Shown: positions 55,755 through 64,000 of the stretch, piece by piece
Position numbering within the stretch: the first letter of the stretch is position 1
Layout: each line of letters starts with the position of its first letter
Assembly (NCBI GenBank): GCA_013001595.1
Contig: JABDMH010000063.1
Coordinates: 1 to 64,000 of the forward strand
Direction: 5' to 3'
DNA length: 64,000 bases
Origin: Saprospiraceae bacterium
Lineage (GTDB): Bacteria; Bacteroidota; Bacteroidia; Chitinophagales; Saprospiraceae
Program-made: the position numbers and the translations under genes
The notes under the pieces: model-generated
Seen by the model: the letters and a program-made list of their open reading frames with translations, nothing else
The model's database searches: none
What the model was told of the DNA's origin: nothing

Positions 55755-57872
55755 CTACTTTTTGAAAATTCCCTTCACAGCTTTACGCTCCCGGTTAGAA
55801 ATCCTCATTTGATAGGTACCGGAAGGAAGAGTAGACAGGTCCAGACGTTCAGTGGTTCCAAAAAACTTCTGTTCGCGCAACAACCTTCCCTGAAAATCAA
55901 ATACCTCGATCAAAGCCTCTCTTTCATTCCATGCTGCCTCGATCTGTACGGTATGTGTAACCGGATTAGGAAATACATTGGTTTCTTGAGAAACATCCTG
56001 ACGATCATCCGTGCTCACTGAACTTGTTGTATTCTCTAAATAAAAGATCATATGGATATCGTTTCCAACAATGACATCTAGGTCTCCATCACCATCAAGA
56101 TCCCCGCGTGACAATATCACGTCGTCATGAAAGTTGAAATCATGAAATGGGTTTTCATCTTCGAGAAGTCTCTTAAAATCACCCTCATCGTTTTCCCAAA
56201 TATTCACCCTTCCCACACTATTAGCGATTGTTAAATCAAGATCGCCATCCGCATCAATGTCATCAAGGCTAGGTGCTGAATAACCTCCAACATCAAATTC
56301 AGCAAATGGGCTATCTGCTACGGCTTCATATGTACCATCATTATTGACAAAATACTCTAGGGTACCGTATTTGTTTCCTACCAGAAGATCAAGATCGCCA
56401 TCTGCGTCAAAATCCGCTAATGTCGGCACCAAATTGTTCATTGTACTTAACCCGTGAAAGGGATTGTCCAAACTATCTGCCAGCACATAGGGTGCGGCAT
56501 CTCTGCCACTAGCAGTATTCTCATACAATAGTATTCCACTATAGTGCCCAACAACAAGGTCGGCATCACCATCGGAATCTATATCTGTAAAAATGGGTAC
56601 TGAGCTAGACGATGTATCAGCAATTTCTGGAAGATCGTTGTTGGTTTTTAGTGCCAACGCACCATCGGTGTTCTCATAATATAGGAGATTTCCATCTGCA
56701 GTCCCCATGAAAAGGTCGACGTCTCCATCGTCGTCATAATCGAAGAATTCTGGTGCAAGTCCATTGTCCTCCGCCAAAAGATTCAAGCTATTAAAAGCCT
56801 TTTCTTCATATGCTGATTCGTTAAGATTATAAAGCATCAAAGATCCCTCATCGTTCCCTGTTATTAGATCCAAATCGCCGTCACCATCCACATCTGCAAA
56901 TGCAGGTCTCGGGTCAGGTAGTACACTTACGTCTGTGAGGGGGTGCTCTTTTTGATCATAATTGCCATCGACGTTCTCAAAAAATAAGAGCTCTCCATAT
57001 TTGTTGCCGATTCCCACCACTAGGTCTAGGTCTCCATCGTTGTCTATATCAATTAACGATGGGGCGGCATCATCTGCATCATCTTGAACAGCAAATGGTA
57101 CTTCTGACATCACCCCTCCATCATTAATGTAGAGATGTAAGGTGTCACCGTGGCCAATAAATGCATCGACGTCACCATCTCCATCCACATCGCCCATGGC
57201 AGGAACAACATCAGCAGCAAAGGTAAATCCATCAAATGGATCTCCTTCACCAATTACTGCTTCGAATACACCATCATTATTAGTCAGATAGCGTAAATCC
57301 CCATAATCAGCACCAAGGAATAGATCTAGGTCACCATCTTCATCAAAATCTGCAAAGGAGCCGGCCATGTTGATAAAAGTGGCACTATCTAACAATATTG
57401 GATAACCAATATCTTCAGGAAACTGAGATACAGATCCACGCACAAATCCATTGTCAGTATTCTCATAGTATCGGATTGCCTCCTCGCGTGCTCCACTCTT
57501 GCTATCCGCCTCAATGAAAAGGAATAGATCTCTATCCCCGTCCTCATCAAAGTCTACAAAGACCGGAGAGGATTGATCTTGCGGTCCCGCAATATGAGCA
57601 AAGGGATGATCACCACGCAATGTATATTCTGTCTGAGCTGTTGTTACCAACGGAGCAATGGCTACTCCAGCAGCTACCATGGCCACCTTTTTGGCCATCT
57701 TGCCTCTCTCGATATAGGTATCGATCTTCGAACGCAACCGAACGATGCGTTTCTTAATCCATGAGATTTTCTGTCTGCTTCGATGATCTTTCGTAGTCAA
57801 GCGATCCAACTTGCGCTTGTAATATCTGTATTGAATGACTAGTTTGCGAAATGTAGGTAAGTTTCTTTTCAT
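55755..57872 (-). CDS. FG-GAP/VCBS repeat protein with T9SS sorting domain
   Basis: A 705-residue surface protein. An unusual basic N-terminal segment (1-58, RKLVIQYRYYKRKLDRL…) precedes the signal-type stretch MAKKVAMVAAGVAIAPLVTTAQ. Residues about 90-620 hold some ten VCBS/FG-GAP blades with DxDxDG calcium loops (VFVDFDEDGDRDLF, AFADVDGDGDLDLI, TLADFDADGDLDLL and others), forming a beta-propeller. The last ~75 residues (NVFPNPVTHTVQIEAAW…LSTLPSGTYQMRI) are a type A type-IX secretion sorting domain. So the protein is carried through the T9SS to the surface. No enzyme domain is visible, and an adhesive or binding role is inferred. The gene stands alone and is followed by a hairpin terminator. 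Confidence 0.92.
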   Translation of the reverse strand: MKRNLPTFRKLVIQYRYYKRKLDRLTTKDHRSRQKISWIKKRIVRLRSKIDTYIERGKMAKKVAMVAAGVAIAPLVTTAQTEYTLRGDHPFAHIAGPQDQSSPVFVDFDEDGDRDLFLFIEADSKSGAREEAIRYYENTDNGFVRGSVSQFPEDIGYPILLDSATFINMAGSFADFDEDGDLDLFLGADYGDLRYLTNNDGVFEAVIGEGDPFDGFTFAADVVPAMGDVDGDGDVDAFIGHGDTLHLYINDGGVMSEVPFAVQDDADDAAPSLIDIDNDGDLDLVVGIGNKYGELLFFENVDGNYDQKEHPLTDVSVLPDPRPAFADVDGDGDLDLITGNDEGSLMLYNLNESAYEEKAFNSLNLLAEDNGLAPEFFDYDDDGDVDLFMGTADGNLLYYENTDGALALKTNNDLPEIADTSSSSVPIFTDIDSDGDADLVVGHYSGILLYENTASGRDAAPYVLADSLDNPFHGLSTMNNLVPTLADFDADGDLDLLVGNKYGTLEYFVNNDGTYEAVADSPFAEFDVGGYSAPSLDDIDADGDLDLTIANSVGRVNIWENDEGDFKRLLEDENPFHDFNFHDDVILSRGDLDGDGDLDVIVGNDIHMIFYLENTTSSVSTDDRQDVSQETNVFPNPVTHTVQIEAAWNEREALIEVFDFQGRLLREQKFFGTTERLDLSTLPSGTYQMRISNRERKAVKGIFKK

Positions 57873-58092
57873 ATGTAAAATGGTTTAGGGGCGCAAAATA
57901 GTGAAACATATGAACATTCTTCATATGACTTTTTCTCACATTACACCCAGCGCATGGTATGCCAATATGATGCCACTTTTCTAAGAATAGCTCATTGTAT
58001 GATCATCAGGTTTCAGCAAATTGACTTATCTTTCAGCCCTGCTGTTTGTCAGTTTTCGCCCATATAGAAAAGCTTATCCAACTTTATTAACT

Positions 58093-59325
58093 ATGCATAT
58101 TCACGCTATTCACCGCAGGTATTCATATAGCGAGCGCCTCATTGTATTGGGGCTGATTCTCGCTACCTGGTCATGTGTAAACTCTTCAAACCAAGAGCAG
58201 GCCACGGACGGTTCAACCGCAGACACTCCGTCAGCCACCTTCGTAGCCAATCCACAATATGTGGAAAAGCAAGATGTTCCCATCCTAGAAATCGGAGCTA
58301 AGGCGCCTGACTTTACACTCCCGGGGGTCGATGGAAAATTTCACAGCCTTGATGACTATAGTTCAGCAGAAGTACTGGTTCTCCTGTTTACATGTAATCA
58401 CTGCCCCACCGCCCAGGCCTATGAAGAGCGGGTCAAAAATCTAGTATCAGACTATCAAGACAAAAGCTTTCAGCTGATCGCCATATCTCCAAATAGCCCA
58501 CTGGGGCTACTCTATCAGGAACTTGGCTATAGTGACCTCAATGACGATTACAAAGACATGATATCACGGGCTGAATATGCCAAATTCAATTTCCCCTATC
58601 TATATGATGGCGACAACGAAAAGGTCTCCCTTCAATATGGTCCCGTTGCAACACCGCATGCCTTTGTATTCGACAAGGAGCGCAAACTGCAATACCAGGG
58701 TAGGTTAGATAAAGAAGAGAAACCCGGCGCACTCCAAGCCGACGATCTGAGGGCTGCCATTGATGCCGTTCTTGCAGGAAAAGTAGTGGCGGTACAAACC
58801 ACCAAAGTATTTGGATGTTCAACCAAGTGGGGATGGAAGACGGACTATAAGGAGAAAGTGGATAAAGAATGGAGTCAGAAAGCAGTTTCACTCGAAATGG
58901 CGGATGTGCCGGAGATCCAAGAGATTATGAAGAACGAAGGCTCTGGCAAGTTGAGATTAGTAAATGTGTGGGCCACTTGGTGCGGACCTTGCATTGTTGA
59001 GTACCCCGACTTTGTGATCTTACAACGTATGTATGGACGTAGAGATTTTGAATTCGTCTCTATCTCGGCAGATAAACCCACCGACCAAGAAAAAGCATTG
59101 GCATTTCTTCAAGAAAAAAATTCTGCCGTTAAAAATTATCTGTTTTCCAAAGATGATAAATACGCACTTATCGAGGCCGTCGACGCTGACTGGAATGGGG
59201 CATTGCCCTATACGGTGCTCATTGATGCCGAAGGACAAAAGATATGGTCTCAACAGGGTCAAGTAGATTTTCTTGAGCTGAAAAGAAAAATCGTCGAGCA
59301 CCCCCTAATTGGTCGAATTTATTAA
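58093..59325 (+). CDS. Dual thioredoxin-fold lipoprotein (AhpC/TSA-like plus TlpA-like)
   Basis: About 410 residues from ATG 58093, with a lipobox (LATWSC, Cys28), so it faces the periplasm. The first domain (about 50-210) is a redoxin of the AhpC/TSA family: IGAKAPDFTLPGVDGKFHSL and LFTCNHCPTAQAYEERV with a CxxC pair. The second (about 270-410) is a TlpA-like thioredoxin with VWATWCGPCIVEYPDF. A central linker holds FGCSTKWG. It is likely a disulfide reductase or an electron donor for periplasmic redox proteins. Downstream on the same strand come a ThuA protein (30 bp) and a GMC dehydrogenase pair. Confidence 0.85.
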   Translation: MHIHAIHRRYSYSERLIVLGLILATWSCVNSSNQEQATDGSTADTPSATFVANPQYVEKQDVPILEIGAKAPDFTLPGVDGKFHSLDDYSSAEVLVLLFTCNHCPTAQAYEERVKNLVSDYQDKSFQLIAISPNSPLGLLYQELGYSDLNDDYKDMISRAEYAKFNFPYLYDGDNEKVSLQYGPVATPHAFVFDKERKLQYQGRLDKEEKPGALQADDLRAAIDAVLAGKVVAVQTTKVFGCSTKWGWKTDYKEKVDKEWSQKAVSLEMADVPEIQEIMKNEGSGKLRLVNVWATWCGPCIVEYPDFVILQRMYGRRDFEFVSISADKPTDQEKALAFLQEKNSAVKNYLFSKDDKYALIEAVDADWNGALPYTVLIDAEGQKIWSQQGQVDFLELKRKIVEHPLIGRIY

Positions 59326-59355
59326 TCGAATTTATAAACTCAATCACATTATAGA

Positions 59356-60120
59356 ATGTACGCTAATCGTTTGCTAATCTTCATATTATTGTGCTCAGTG
59401 TCATCTCTGATGGCTCAAGACAAGCAGTTCAATGTCCTACTATTTACTAAAACTGCTGGTTTTCACCATACTTCAATTAACGAGGGTGTAAATGCACTTC
59501 GAAAATTGGCTGATAAGCATCACTTCTCTCTTAGTTGGCACGAATCAGCTTCAGAATTTACCGATGACCACCTAAAGAACTATGACGTAATTGTTTTTCT
59601 CAACACAACCGAAGACATACTAGATGATGAACAACAGGGCGCAATGGAACGGTTCATTCGTTCGGGGAAAGGATTTGTTGGAATCCATAGCGCTGCAGAT
59701 ACGGAATATAATTGGCCCTGGTACACGAAAATGGTTGGCCACATGTTTAAAATTCATCCTGCGATACAAACGGCCAAGCTGAGGGTAGTAGACAGTAATT
59801 TTCCTGGCCTGGAAACCATGCCGGCCAGCAGAGTTTGGACCGATGAATGGTATGAATATTCACCAGCAACAATCGATGATTTAAATTACCTCATTACCGT
59901 GGATGAAGACACCTTCGATCCAGAAGTACAATGGGGAGACAACATTGGCAAAGGTATGGGAGATTTTCACCCCATTGCCTGGTACCACGAATACGACGGT
60001 GGCAGGGCTTTTTACTCTGGTCTTGGCCATGTACCGAGCACCTATTCCGATGCGATTTTCTTGGATCACCTTTATGGCGGCATCTGGTGGGCTGCGACAG
60101 GAAAAGGCATCGACTATTAA
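59356..60120 (+). CDS. ThuA-domain secreted protein
   Basis: A 254-residue protein with a signal peptide (MYANRLLIFILLCSVSSLMAQ). The ThuA fold is clear: FNVLLFTKTAGFHHTSI, DVIVFLNTTEDIL, GKGFVGIHSAADTEYNWPWY and the closing HEYDGGRAFYSGLGHVPSTY…GGIWWAATG. ThuA proteins resemble class I glutamine amidotransferases without a proven reaction; in Bacteroidota they accompany PQQ/GMC-type sugar dehydrogenases and sugar-acid catabolism. The neighbours (30 bp before, 15 bp after) are on the same strand. Confidence 0.9.
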   Translation: MYANRLLIFILLCSVSSLMAQDKQFNVLLFTKTAGFHHTSINEGVNALRKLADKHHFSLSWHESASEFTDDHLKNYDVIVFLNTTEDILDDEQQGAMERFIRSGKGFVGIHSAADTEYNWPWYTKMVGHMFKIHPAIQTAKLRVVDSNFPGLETMPASRVWTDEWYEYSPATIDDLNYLITVDEDTFDPEVQWGDNIGKGMGDFHPIAWYHEYDGGRAFYSGLGHVPSTYSDAIFLDHLYGGIWWAATGKGIDY

Positions 60121-60135
60121 TTCAAATTGATTTTT

Positions 60136-60657
60136 ATGGCGAATAGAAGAGAGGCTTTGCGGAATCTGGTACTGGCAGCTGCTGGAATATCCCTTTTTCC
60201 AGCATGCGACTTTGAGCAAGTGCCTATATACAGTCGAATTCCATTAGCGAAAAAACAATATCGAACCCTTGAGCAGCTGACACAAAATTTGTTGCCCACG
60301 GAGGGGATTCCAGTGGAAACACCAGAACGGACAGTAGATTACCTGTTGACCGTATTAAATGATTGCCATACAGATAAGGACTTGCAAAAGTTCTTGACTG
60401 GATTTAGTGAATTTGAAGAGTATGTTGCATCAGAGGTAAAACAAAAACTGGCTAAACTGGAGCCAGCAGAAGTCGAAAACCTGCTTGATTACCTCGCTGA
60501 ATCACCAGACCGATCAAAGAAGTTGGAGCACTTTTACGATACCACCAAGCAGCTTACAGTACAACACTTCACCACCTCCGAATATTTTCTCAAGAATTAC
60601 CTCGATTTCGAATTTGCGCCAGCTAGATACCTGGGCTGTGTGGATATTTCGGTATAA
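60136..60657 (+). CDS. Gluconate 2-dehydrogenase subunit 3-like protein
   Basis: About 173 residues. Start ATG 60136 (the frame has a TTG at 60127) gives NRREALRNLVLAAAGISLFPAC, a twin-arginine-like signal with a final Cys. The rest is helical (TLEQLTQNLLPTEG…VDYLLTVLNDCHTDKDLQKFLTGF), matching the gluconate_2-dh3 family, the small subunit that helps export its GMC partner through Tat. The GMC gene begins 15 bp downstream, so the two form a membrane-associated sugar dehydrogenase. Confidence 0.85.
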   Translation: MANRREALRNLVLAAAGISLFPACDFEQVPIYSRIPLAKKQYRTLEQLTQNLLPTEGIPVETPERTVDYLLTVLNDCHTDKDLQKFLTGFSEFEEYVASEVKQKLAKLEPAEVENLLDYLAESPDRSKKLEHFYDTTKQLTVQHFTTSEYFLKNYLDFEFAPARYLGCVDISV

Positions 60658-60671
60658 ATAAAAACTCCTTC

Positions 60672-62369
60672 ATGTCTGATAACAATCACCATTTTGATGC
60701 CATTGTAGTTGGAGCCGGCATGACCGGAGCTTGGGCTGCAAAAGAATTTTGTGACGCTGGACTAAAAACATTGTTGCTAGAACGTGGCCGTGATGTGAAA
60801 CACCAACGTGATTATCCTACTACACATATGCAGCCCTGGGATTTTAAGCATCGGGGGCGGGTGCCAGACATTGAAAAAGAAAAAAACCCGGTGATCCATC
60901 GCTGCTACGCCTATCGGGAAGATGCAAAGCACTTTTTTGTCAAAGATGAGGAACATCCCTATGTGCAAGAAAAACCTTTCGACTGGATTCGAGGATATCA
61001 AGTCGGAGGAAGATCTATTATGTGGGCAAGGCAAACTCAACGATGGAGTGAGTTTGACTTCGAGGGTCCCGCAAGAGATGGCTTTGCAGTGGATTGGCCG
61101 ATTCGGTACAAAGATATAGACCCTTGGTATAGTAGAGTAGAAAAATTTATTGGGGTCTCCGGAAGCAAGGATGGCATTGACACCTTACCAGATGGAGAAT
61201 TTCTCAAGCCATGGGATTTAAATTGTGTCGAAAAGCATTTTCAAAAAAGCGTGCAAGATCAGTTTACTGATCGGCATGTGATTTATGGAAGGTGTGCTCA
61301 TTTGACTGAAATGAAAGACATCTTTAAAAAACAAGGTAGGGTACTCTGTCAAAATCGGCGTATTTGTCAACGCGGGTGTCCCTACGGTGGATATTTTAGT
61401 GCAAACTCAACCCTAATTCCTTGGGCTGAAAAAACTGGAAACTTAACATTACGTGCAGATTCGGTTGTGCATTCCATTATCTATGACGAAGAATCAAATC
61501 GAGCTTCCGGTGTACGAATTATCGATGCCCATTCCAAAGAGAGTACTTCTTATTTTGCTAAGGTCATCTTCGTCAATGCAGGCACACTGAATACGAATTT
61601 GGTGCTACTCAATTCAACATCATCCCGTTTTCCAAATGGACTGGGAAATGATAATGGCCTGCTGGGTAAATACGTGGCTTTCCATAATTATCGAGCAAAA
61701 ATTACCGCAGAACATGGTGGTCATTCCAACTACAAAACGGAGGGCACTAGGCCTACCAATGCCTACATCCCTCGCTTTCGAAATGTATACAAACAAGAGA
61801 CAGATTTTCTAAGAGGTTATGCCTGTACATTTGGAGCCAGCCGAAGCAAGTTGGTAGATGCTGATGGACATGGGCAGGATCTGATGGAAGGATTGCTCAG
61901 CACTAAGAAATATGGTCCATGGCGGGTTAGATCTGGATTTATGGGTGAAACCATACCCAAAGAGGATAGTACTGTTTCCCTCGATGAAAACTTAAAAGAC
62001 CCTTGGGGCATCCCTCAGCTAAAAGTATCCATGTACCACGATGACAATGATGAAAAAATGATCAAAGACTTTTTCGAACAATATACCGACATGTATAAAA
62101 AAGCTGGATTCACCGACATTAAGACGCGAGATACGGGACAAGCACCCGGCCTGGACATTCATGAAATGGGAGGTGTACGTATGGGGCATGATTCTGAGAC
62201 CTCGCTGCTCAACAGTTGGAATCAAATGCATGCTTGCAAAAACGTGTATGTCACTGATGGTGCCTGTATGACCTCCGTGTCCACGCAAAATCCATCGTTA
62301 ACTTTTTTAGCCCTAACGGCTAGAGCTGCAGACCATGCAATTGAGTCACTAAAAAAAGACGTCATCTGA
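60672..62369 (+). CDS. GMC-family FAD oxidoreductase (gluconate dehydrogenase-like)
   Basis: A 565-residue GMC oxidoreductase. N-terminal FAD motif IVVGAGMTGAWAAKEFCDAG (11-31) with LERGRD. QVGGRSIMWARQTQRW, CQRGCPYGGYFSAN, VFVNAGTLNTN-type text and a C-terminal GGVRMGHD…NVYVTDGACMTS…TQNPSLTFLALTARAADHA supply the substrate-domain and conserved C-terminal elements. It has no signal of its own and is presumably carried by the subunit-3 partner. Probable job: oxidise an aldose or polyol in the periplasm and pass electrons onward; no cytochrome subunit is in view. It is followed by a 233-bp gap without recognised features. Confidence 0.92.
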   Translation: MSDNNHHFDAIVVGAGMTGAWAAKEFCDAGLKTLLLERGRDVKHQRDYPTTHMQPWDFKHRGRVPDIEKEKNPVIHRCYAYREDAKHFFVKDEEHPYVQEKPFDWIRGYQVGGRSIMWARQTQRWSEFDFEGPARDGFAVDWPIRYKDIDPWYSRVEKFIGVSGSKDGIDTLPDGEFLKPWDLNCVEKHFQKSVQDQFTDRHVIYGRCAHLTEMKDIFKKQGRVLCQNRRICQRGCPYGGYFSANSTLIPWAEKTGNLTLRADSVVHSIIYDEESNRASGVRIIDAHSKESTSYFAKVIFVNAGTLNTNLVLLNSTSSRFPNGLGNDNGLLGKYVAFHNYRAKITAEHGGHSNYKTEGTRPTNAYIPRFRNVYKQETDFLRGYACTFGASRSKLVDADGHGQDLMEGLLSTKKYGPWRVRSGFMGETIPKEDSTVSLDENLKDPWGIPQLKVSMYHDDNDEKMIKDFFEQYTDMYKKAGFTDIKTRDTGQAPGLDIHEMGGVRMGHDSETSLLNSWNQMHACKNVYVTDGACMTSVSTQNPSLTFLALTARAADHAIESLKKDVI

Positions 62370-62602
62370 CGAAACTGACGCTTGCTTCCCGAACTGCCTG
62401 GGATATTTCTTAAATCGCTTGCTCTCAGTTTCGTTTTGGAAGGGGGATCCGGGAGCCAACCAGTGGTTGTAAAAGGAAGTTCCAAATAAGCTATTTGCCA
62501 AGCACAGGTCCTGAAAGTATCCTAGCGTCCACTAAGGCAGACAATTCAGCTTTAGCTGCTTAAGTGGTCTCCTTTGCTAAATTGATTCCTTATATTCAAG
62601 AC

Positions 62603-63952
62603 ATGACAGCCCGAAGGAAATTTCTAAAAACCAGTGCTTGGTTGACGGCAGCCTCACCGATGTCATCACTCTCCCTAATAAGTAATCAACATGATGCAGG
62701 CACCTTTCAGGAACCCATGCGTGATGTACCCATTATCAAAGATACTGATGTCATTGTCTGTGGTGGAGGGCCTGCAGGTGTAGCTGCGGCCATCCGATCC
62801 GCCCGATCAGGAGCGAAAACTACATTGATTGAAATGTATGGTTGCCTTGGTGGAGTTTGGACTGTTGGCCTATTGAGCAACATCATCGATTATCAGGATA
62901 AACCTGGGATCATGAAAGAGCTAGTCAATAAATTAAATGCCAATAATGCGCAATATTCTGCCAAGGTATATGATGCCGAATTAATGAAACTGTTGCTGGA
63001 TGAAATGTGCGTTGAGGCTGGGGTCGAAATCAGATTCCATACTAGAGTAGTGGCGGCCTATCGAAACAAGACAAACCGGTTAGAACACATCATTACGGAA
63101 AGCTTTTCGGGAAGAGAAGCGTGGAAAGCCAACATATTCATCGATGCGACTGGTAATGGAGAACTAAGTGCACAGGCGGGATGTGGTTTCCAAATGGGAC
63201 ATCCAGAGACGGGAAAAACACAACCCGGCTCTCTGATGGCAATCTTGACTGGTTTGGATCAAGACCGTATTGTTAATGAAGGTTTTACAGGAAGAAGAGG
63301 ATATGCCACAGAAGAAGGTAAAAAAGCATTTTGGAAGGAAATTAAGCGCGCCGGCAACAAGGCCAGTTACACAATGCCTACGTTGTTTACCATACGTCCC
63401 GGATTGGTAGCCATGATGGCCAATCATCAATATGGGATGTCAGCCACCAACGCGCATGACATTACCAAAGCCACAATCGAAGGGCGAAAAGAAATAAACC
63501 AAATTACCAATAGACTCCGCGATCTGGGAGGAGTATGGAAAGATGTCAGGATAGTGGCTACAGGAGCGCAGATCGGTATTCGTGAAGGACGAAGGATCAA
63601 GGGTCGCTATACCCTTACTGCCGATGATTTAATGCAGGGAGCTAGATTTGAAGATGCTGTCTGCAGAGTAAATTTCAACGTTGATGTGCACTCTTTGGAT
63701 AAGAAATCGGGAGGAGCTTACGGGACTCATTCCGTGCGAGCGAAGCCGTATGACATCCCACTTCGGTCGTTGATAGCTGCAGATGTAGATGGATTGATGA
63801 TGGCAGGGAGATGTATCAGTGGTGATTTTTTTGCACATGCCAGCTACCGTGTCACCGGTAATGCGGTCGCTATGGGAGAAGCCGCTGGACAAGTAGCCGC
63901 TCAGGCAGTAGCTACCCATAAATTGCCTCACGAAATAACTTACTTACCATAA
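62603..63952 (+). CDS. Tat-exported FAD-dependent oxidoreductase
   Basis: About 449 residues. ATG 62603 gives MTARRKFLKTSAWLTAAS, a twin-arginine signal; the earlier GTG at 62564 adds 13 unlikely residues. FAD-binding motif DVIVCGGGPAGVAAAIRSARSGAKTTLIE (about 50-78), GCLGGVWT, FIDATGNGELS and the C-terminal DGLMMAGRCISGDFFAHASYRVTGNAVAMGEAAG identify the FAD_oxidored family seen in polysaccharide-utilisation loci. Its substrate is unknown. The next gene begins 24 bp later with another twin-arginine start. Confidence 0.88.
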   Translation: MTARRKFLKTSAWLTAASPMSSLSLISNQHDAGTFQEPMRDVPIIKDTDVIVCGGGPAGVAAAIRSARSGAKTTLIEMYGCLGGVWTVGLLSNIIDYQDKPGIMKELVNKLNANNAQYSAKVYDAELMKLLLDEMCVEAGVEIRFHTRVVAAYRNKTNRLEHIITESFSGREAWKANIFIDATGNGELSAQAGCGFQMGHPETGKTQPGSLMAILTGLDQDRIVNEGFTGRRGYATEEGKKAFWKEIKRAGNKASYTMPTLFTIRPGLVAMMANHQYGMSATNAHDITKATIEGRKEINQITNRLRDLGGVWKDVRIVATGAQIGIREGRRIKGRYTLTADDLMQGARFEDAVCRVNFNVDVHSLDKKSGGAYGTHSVRAKPYDIPLRSLIAADVDGLMMAGRCISGDFFAHASYRVTGNAVAMGEAAGQVAAQAVATHKLPHEITYLP

Positions 63953-63956
63953 ATAA

Positions 63957-63968
63957 GATAACGTTATC
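63957..63968. promoter_or_regulatory. GATAACGTTATC palindrome before the last gene
   Basis: A perfect 12-bp palindrome with an AACGTT core, 8 bp before an ATG. Such cores are usual for LacI/GalR-type operators, but the closeness to the preceding stop and the next start makes an operator within an operon less typical. Confidence 0.3.
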
Positions 63969-63976
63969 GATGTCAT

Positions 63977-64000
63977 ATGGAAAGAAGAATTTTCATCAAG
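63977..64000 (+). CDS. Start of a further Tat-exported protein (truncated by window end)
   Basis: Eight codons, MERRIFIK, following the FAD oxidoreductase by 24 bp. The ERRIFIK twin-arginine motif resembles the starts of Tat-exported oxidoreductases and sugar-related proteins, so a co-transcribed partner is likely. The rest lies outside the window. Confidence 0.45.

Overview
The window most likely comes from a marine, polysaccharide-degrading member of the Bacteroidota, perhaps Saprospiria or Cytophagia. The signs are a C-terminal type IX secretion sorting domain on an FG-GAP protein (55755-57872), many lipoprotein and Tat signals on carbohydrate enzymes, an ECF sigma factor next to a membrane-anchored beta-barrel protein, a TTTG-N19-TAnnTTTG promoter before prfC, moderate to low GC and few clear Shine-Dalgarno sites. 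No rRNA or tRNA gene was recognised. Species-level placement is not possible from this view.

Layout. 1-6.1 kb: a haloalkane dehalogenase-type hydrolase (5' end outside the window), a degenerate secreted esterase-like protein, and a minus-strand pair typical of Planctomycetes (PSCyt1/DUF1549/DUF1553 plus DUF1501). 6.2-11 kb: a small inverted-repeat element, two membrane proteins, a decayed IS3-family element, a PL10-like pectate lyase and a decayed IS1182-like transposase. 11.4-20.7 kb (+): an acetylxylan esterase-like hydrolase, a GH51 arabinofuranosidase, a Bor-family lipoprotein, a pectate-lyase-fold beta-helix protein, a GH29 fucosidase and a DUF1593 protein. 21.6-29.7 kb (-): an Old-Yellow-Enzyme gene broken by one amber codon, malic enzyme, and two heparinase II/III-type lyases. 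30-34.1 kb (-): a RidA-like protein and a ROK kinase / MetE-like / UlaG-like operon. 34.16-35.27 kb: an 11-unit tandem repeat of paired hairpins followed by three further hairpins. 35.3-39.9 kb (-): a sialidase-like protein and two paralogous sulfatases. 40.1-44.2 kb (-): an LVIVD lipoprotein, an outer-membrane protein, an ECF sigma factor and an inner-membrane-anchored beta-barrel protein. 44.4-49.5 kb (+): acyl-CoA dehydrogenase, prfC and glyS. 49.5-52.1 kb: a hairpin cluster and a uronate-catabolic operon (KDPG/KDPGal aldolase, dgoK, SDR). 52.3-64 kb: a beta-helix protein, a MarR regulator with membrane protein, an FG-GAP/T9SS protein, a dual thioredoxin-fold lipoprotein, ThuA, a gluconate-dehydrogenase-like pair (subunit 3 and GMC), and an FAD oxidoreductase.

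How the genes fit together. Much of the window looks like a scattered toolkit for sulfated, uronate-rich algal or plant polysaccharide: lyases and glycosidases outside the cytoplasm, sulfatases to desulfate, and a cytoplasmic SDR/DgoK/aldolase route that would take 2-keto-3-deoxy acids to pyruvate. No SusC/SusD pair is present in these 64 kb. The intergenic DNA is rich in decayed genes and structured repeats.

The most unusual feature is the 34158-35168 array. Each ~94-bp unit holds two 6-bp-stem hairpins whose loops (AAGGGA and TCCCTT) are exact reverse complements. The second hairpin is an inverted copy of the first that differs only at two fully compensated base pairs. This suggests a selected, structured, possibly kissing-loop RNA or DNA element.
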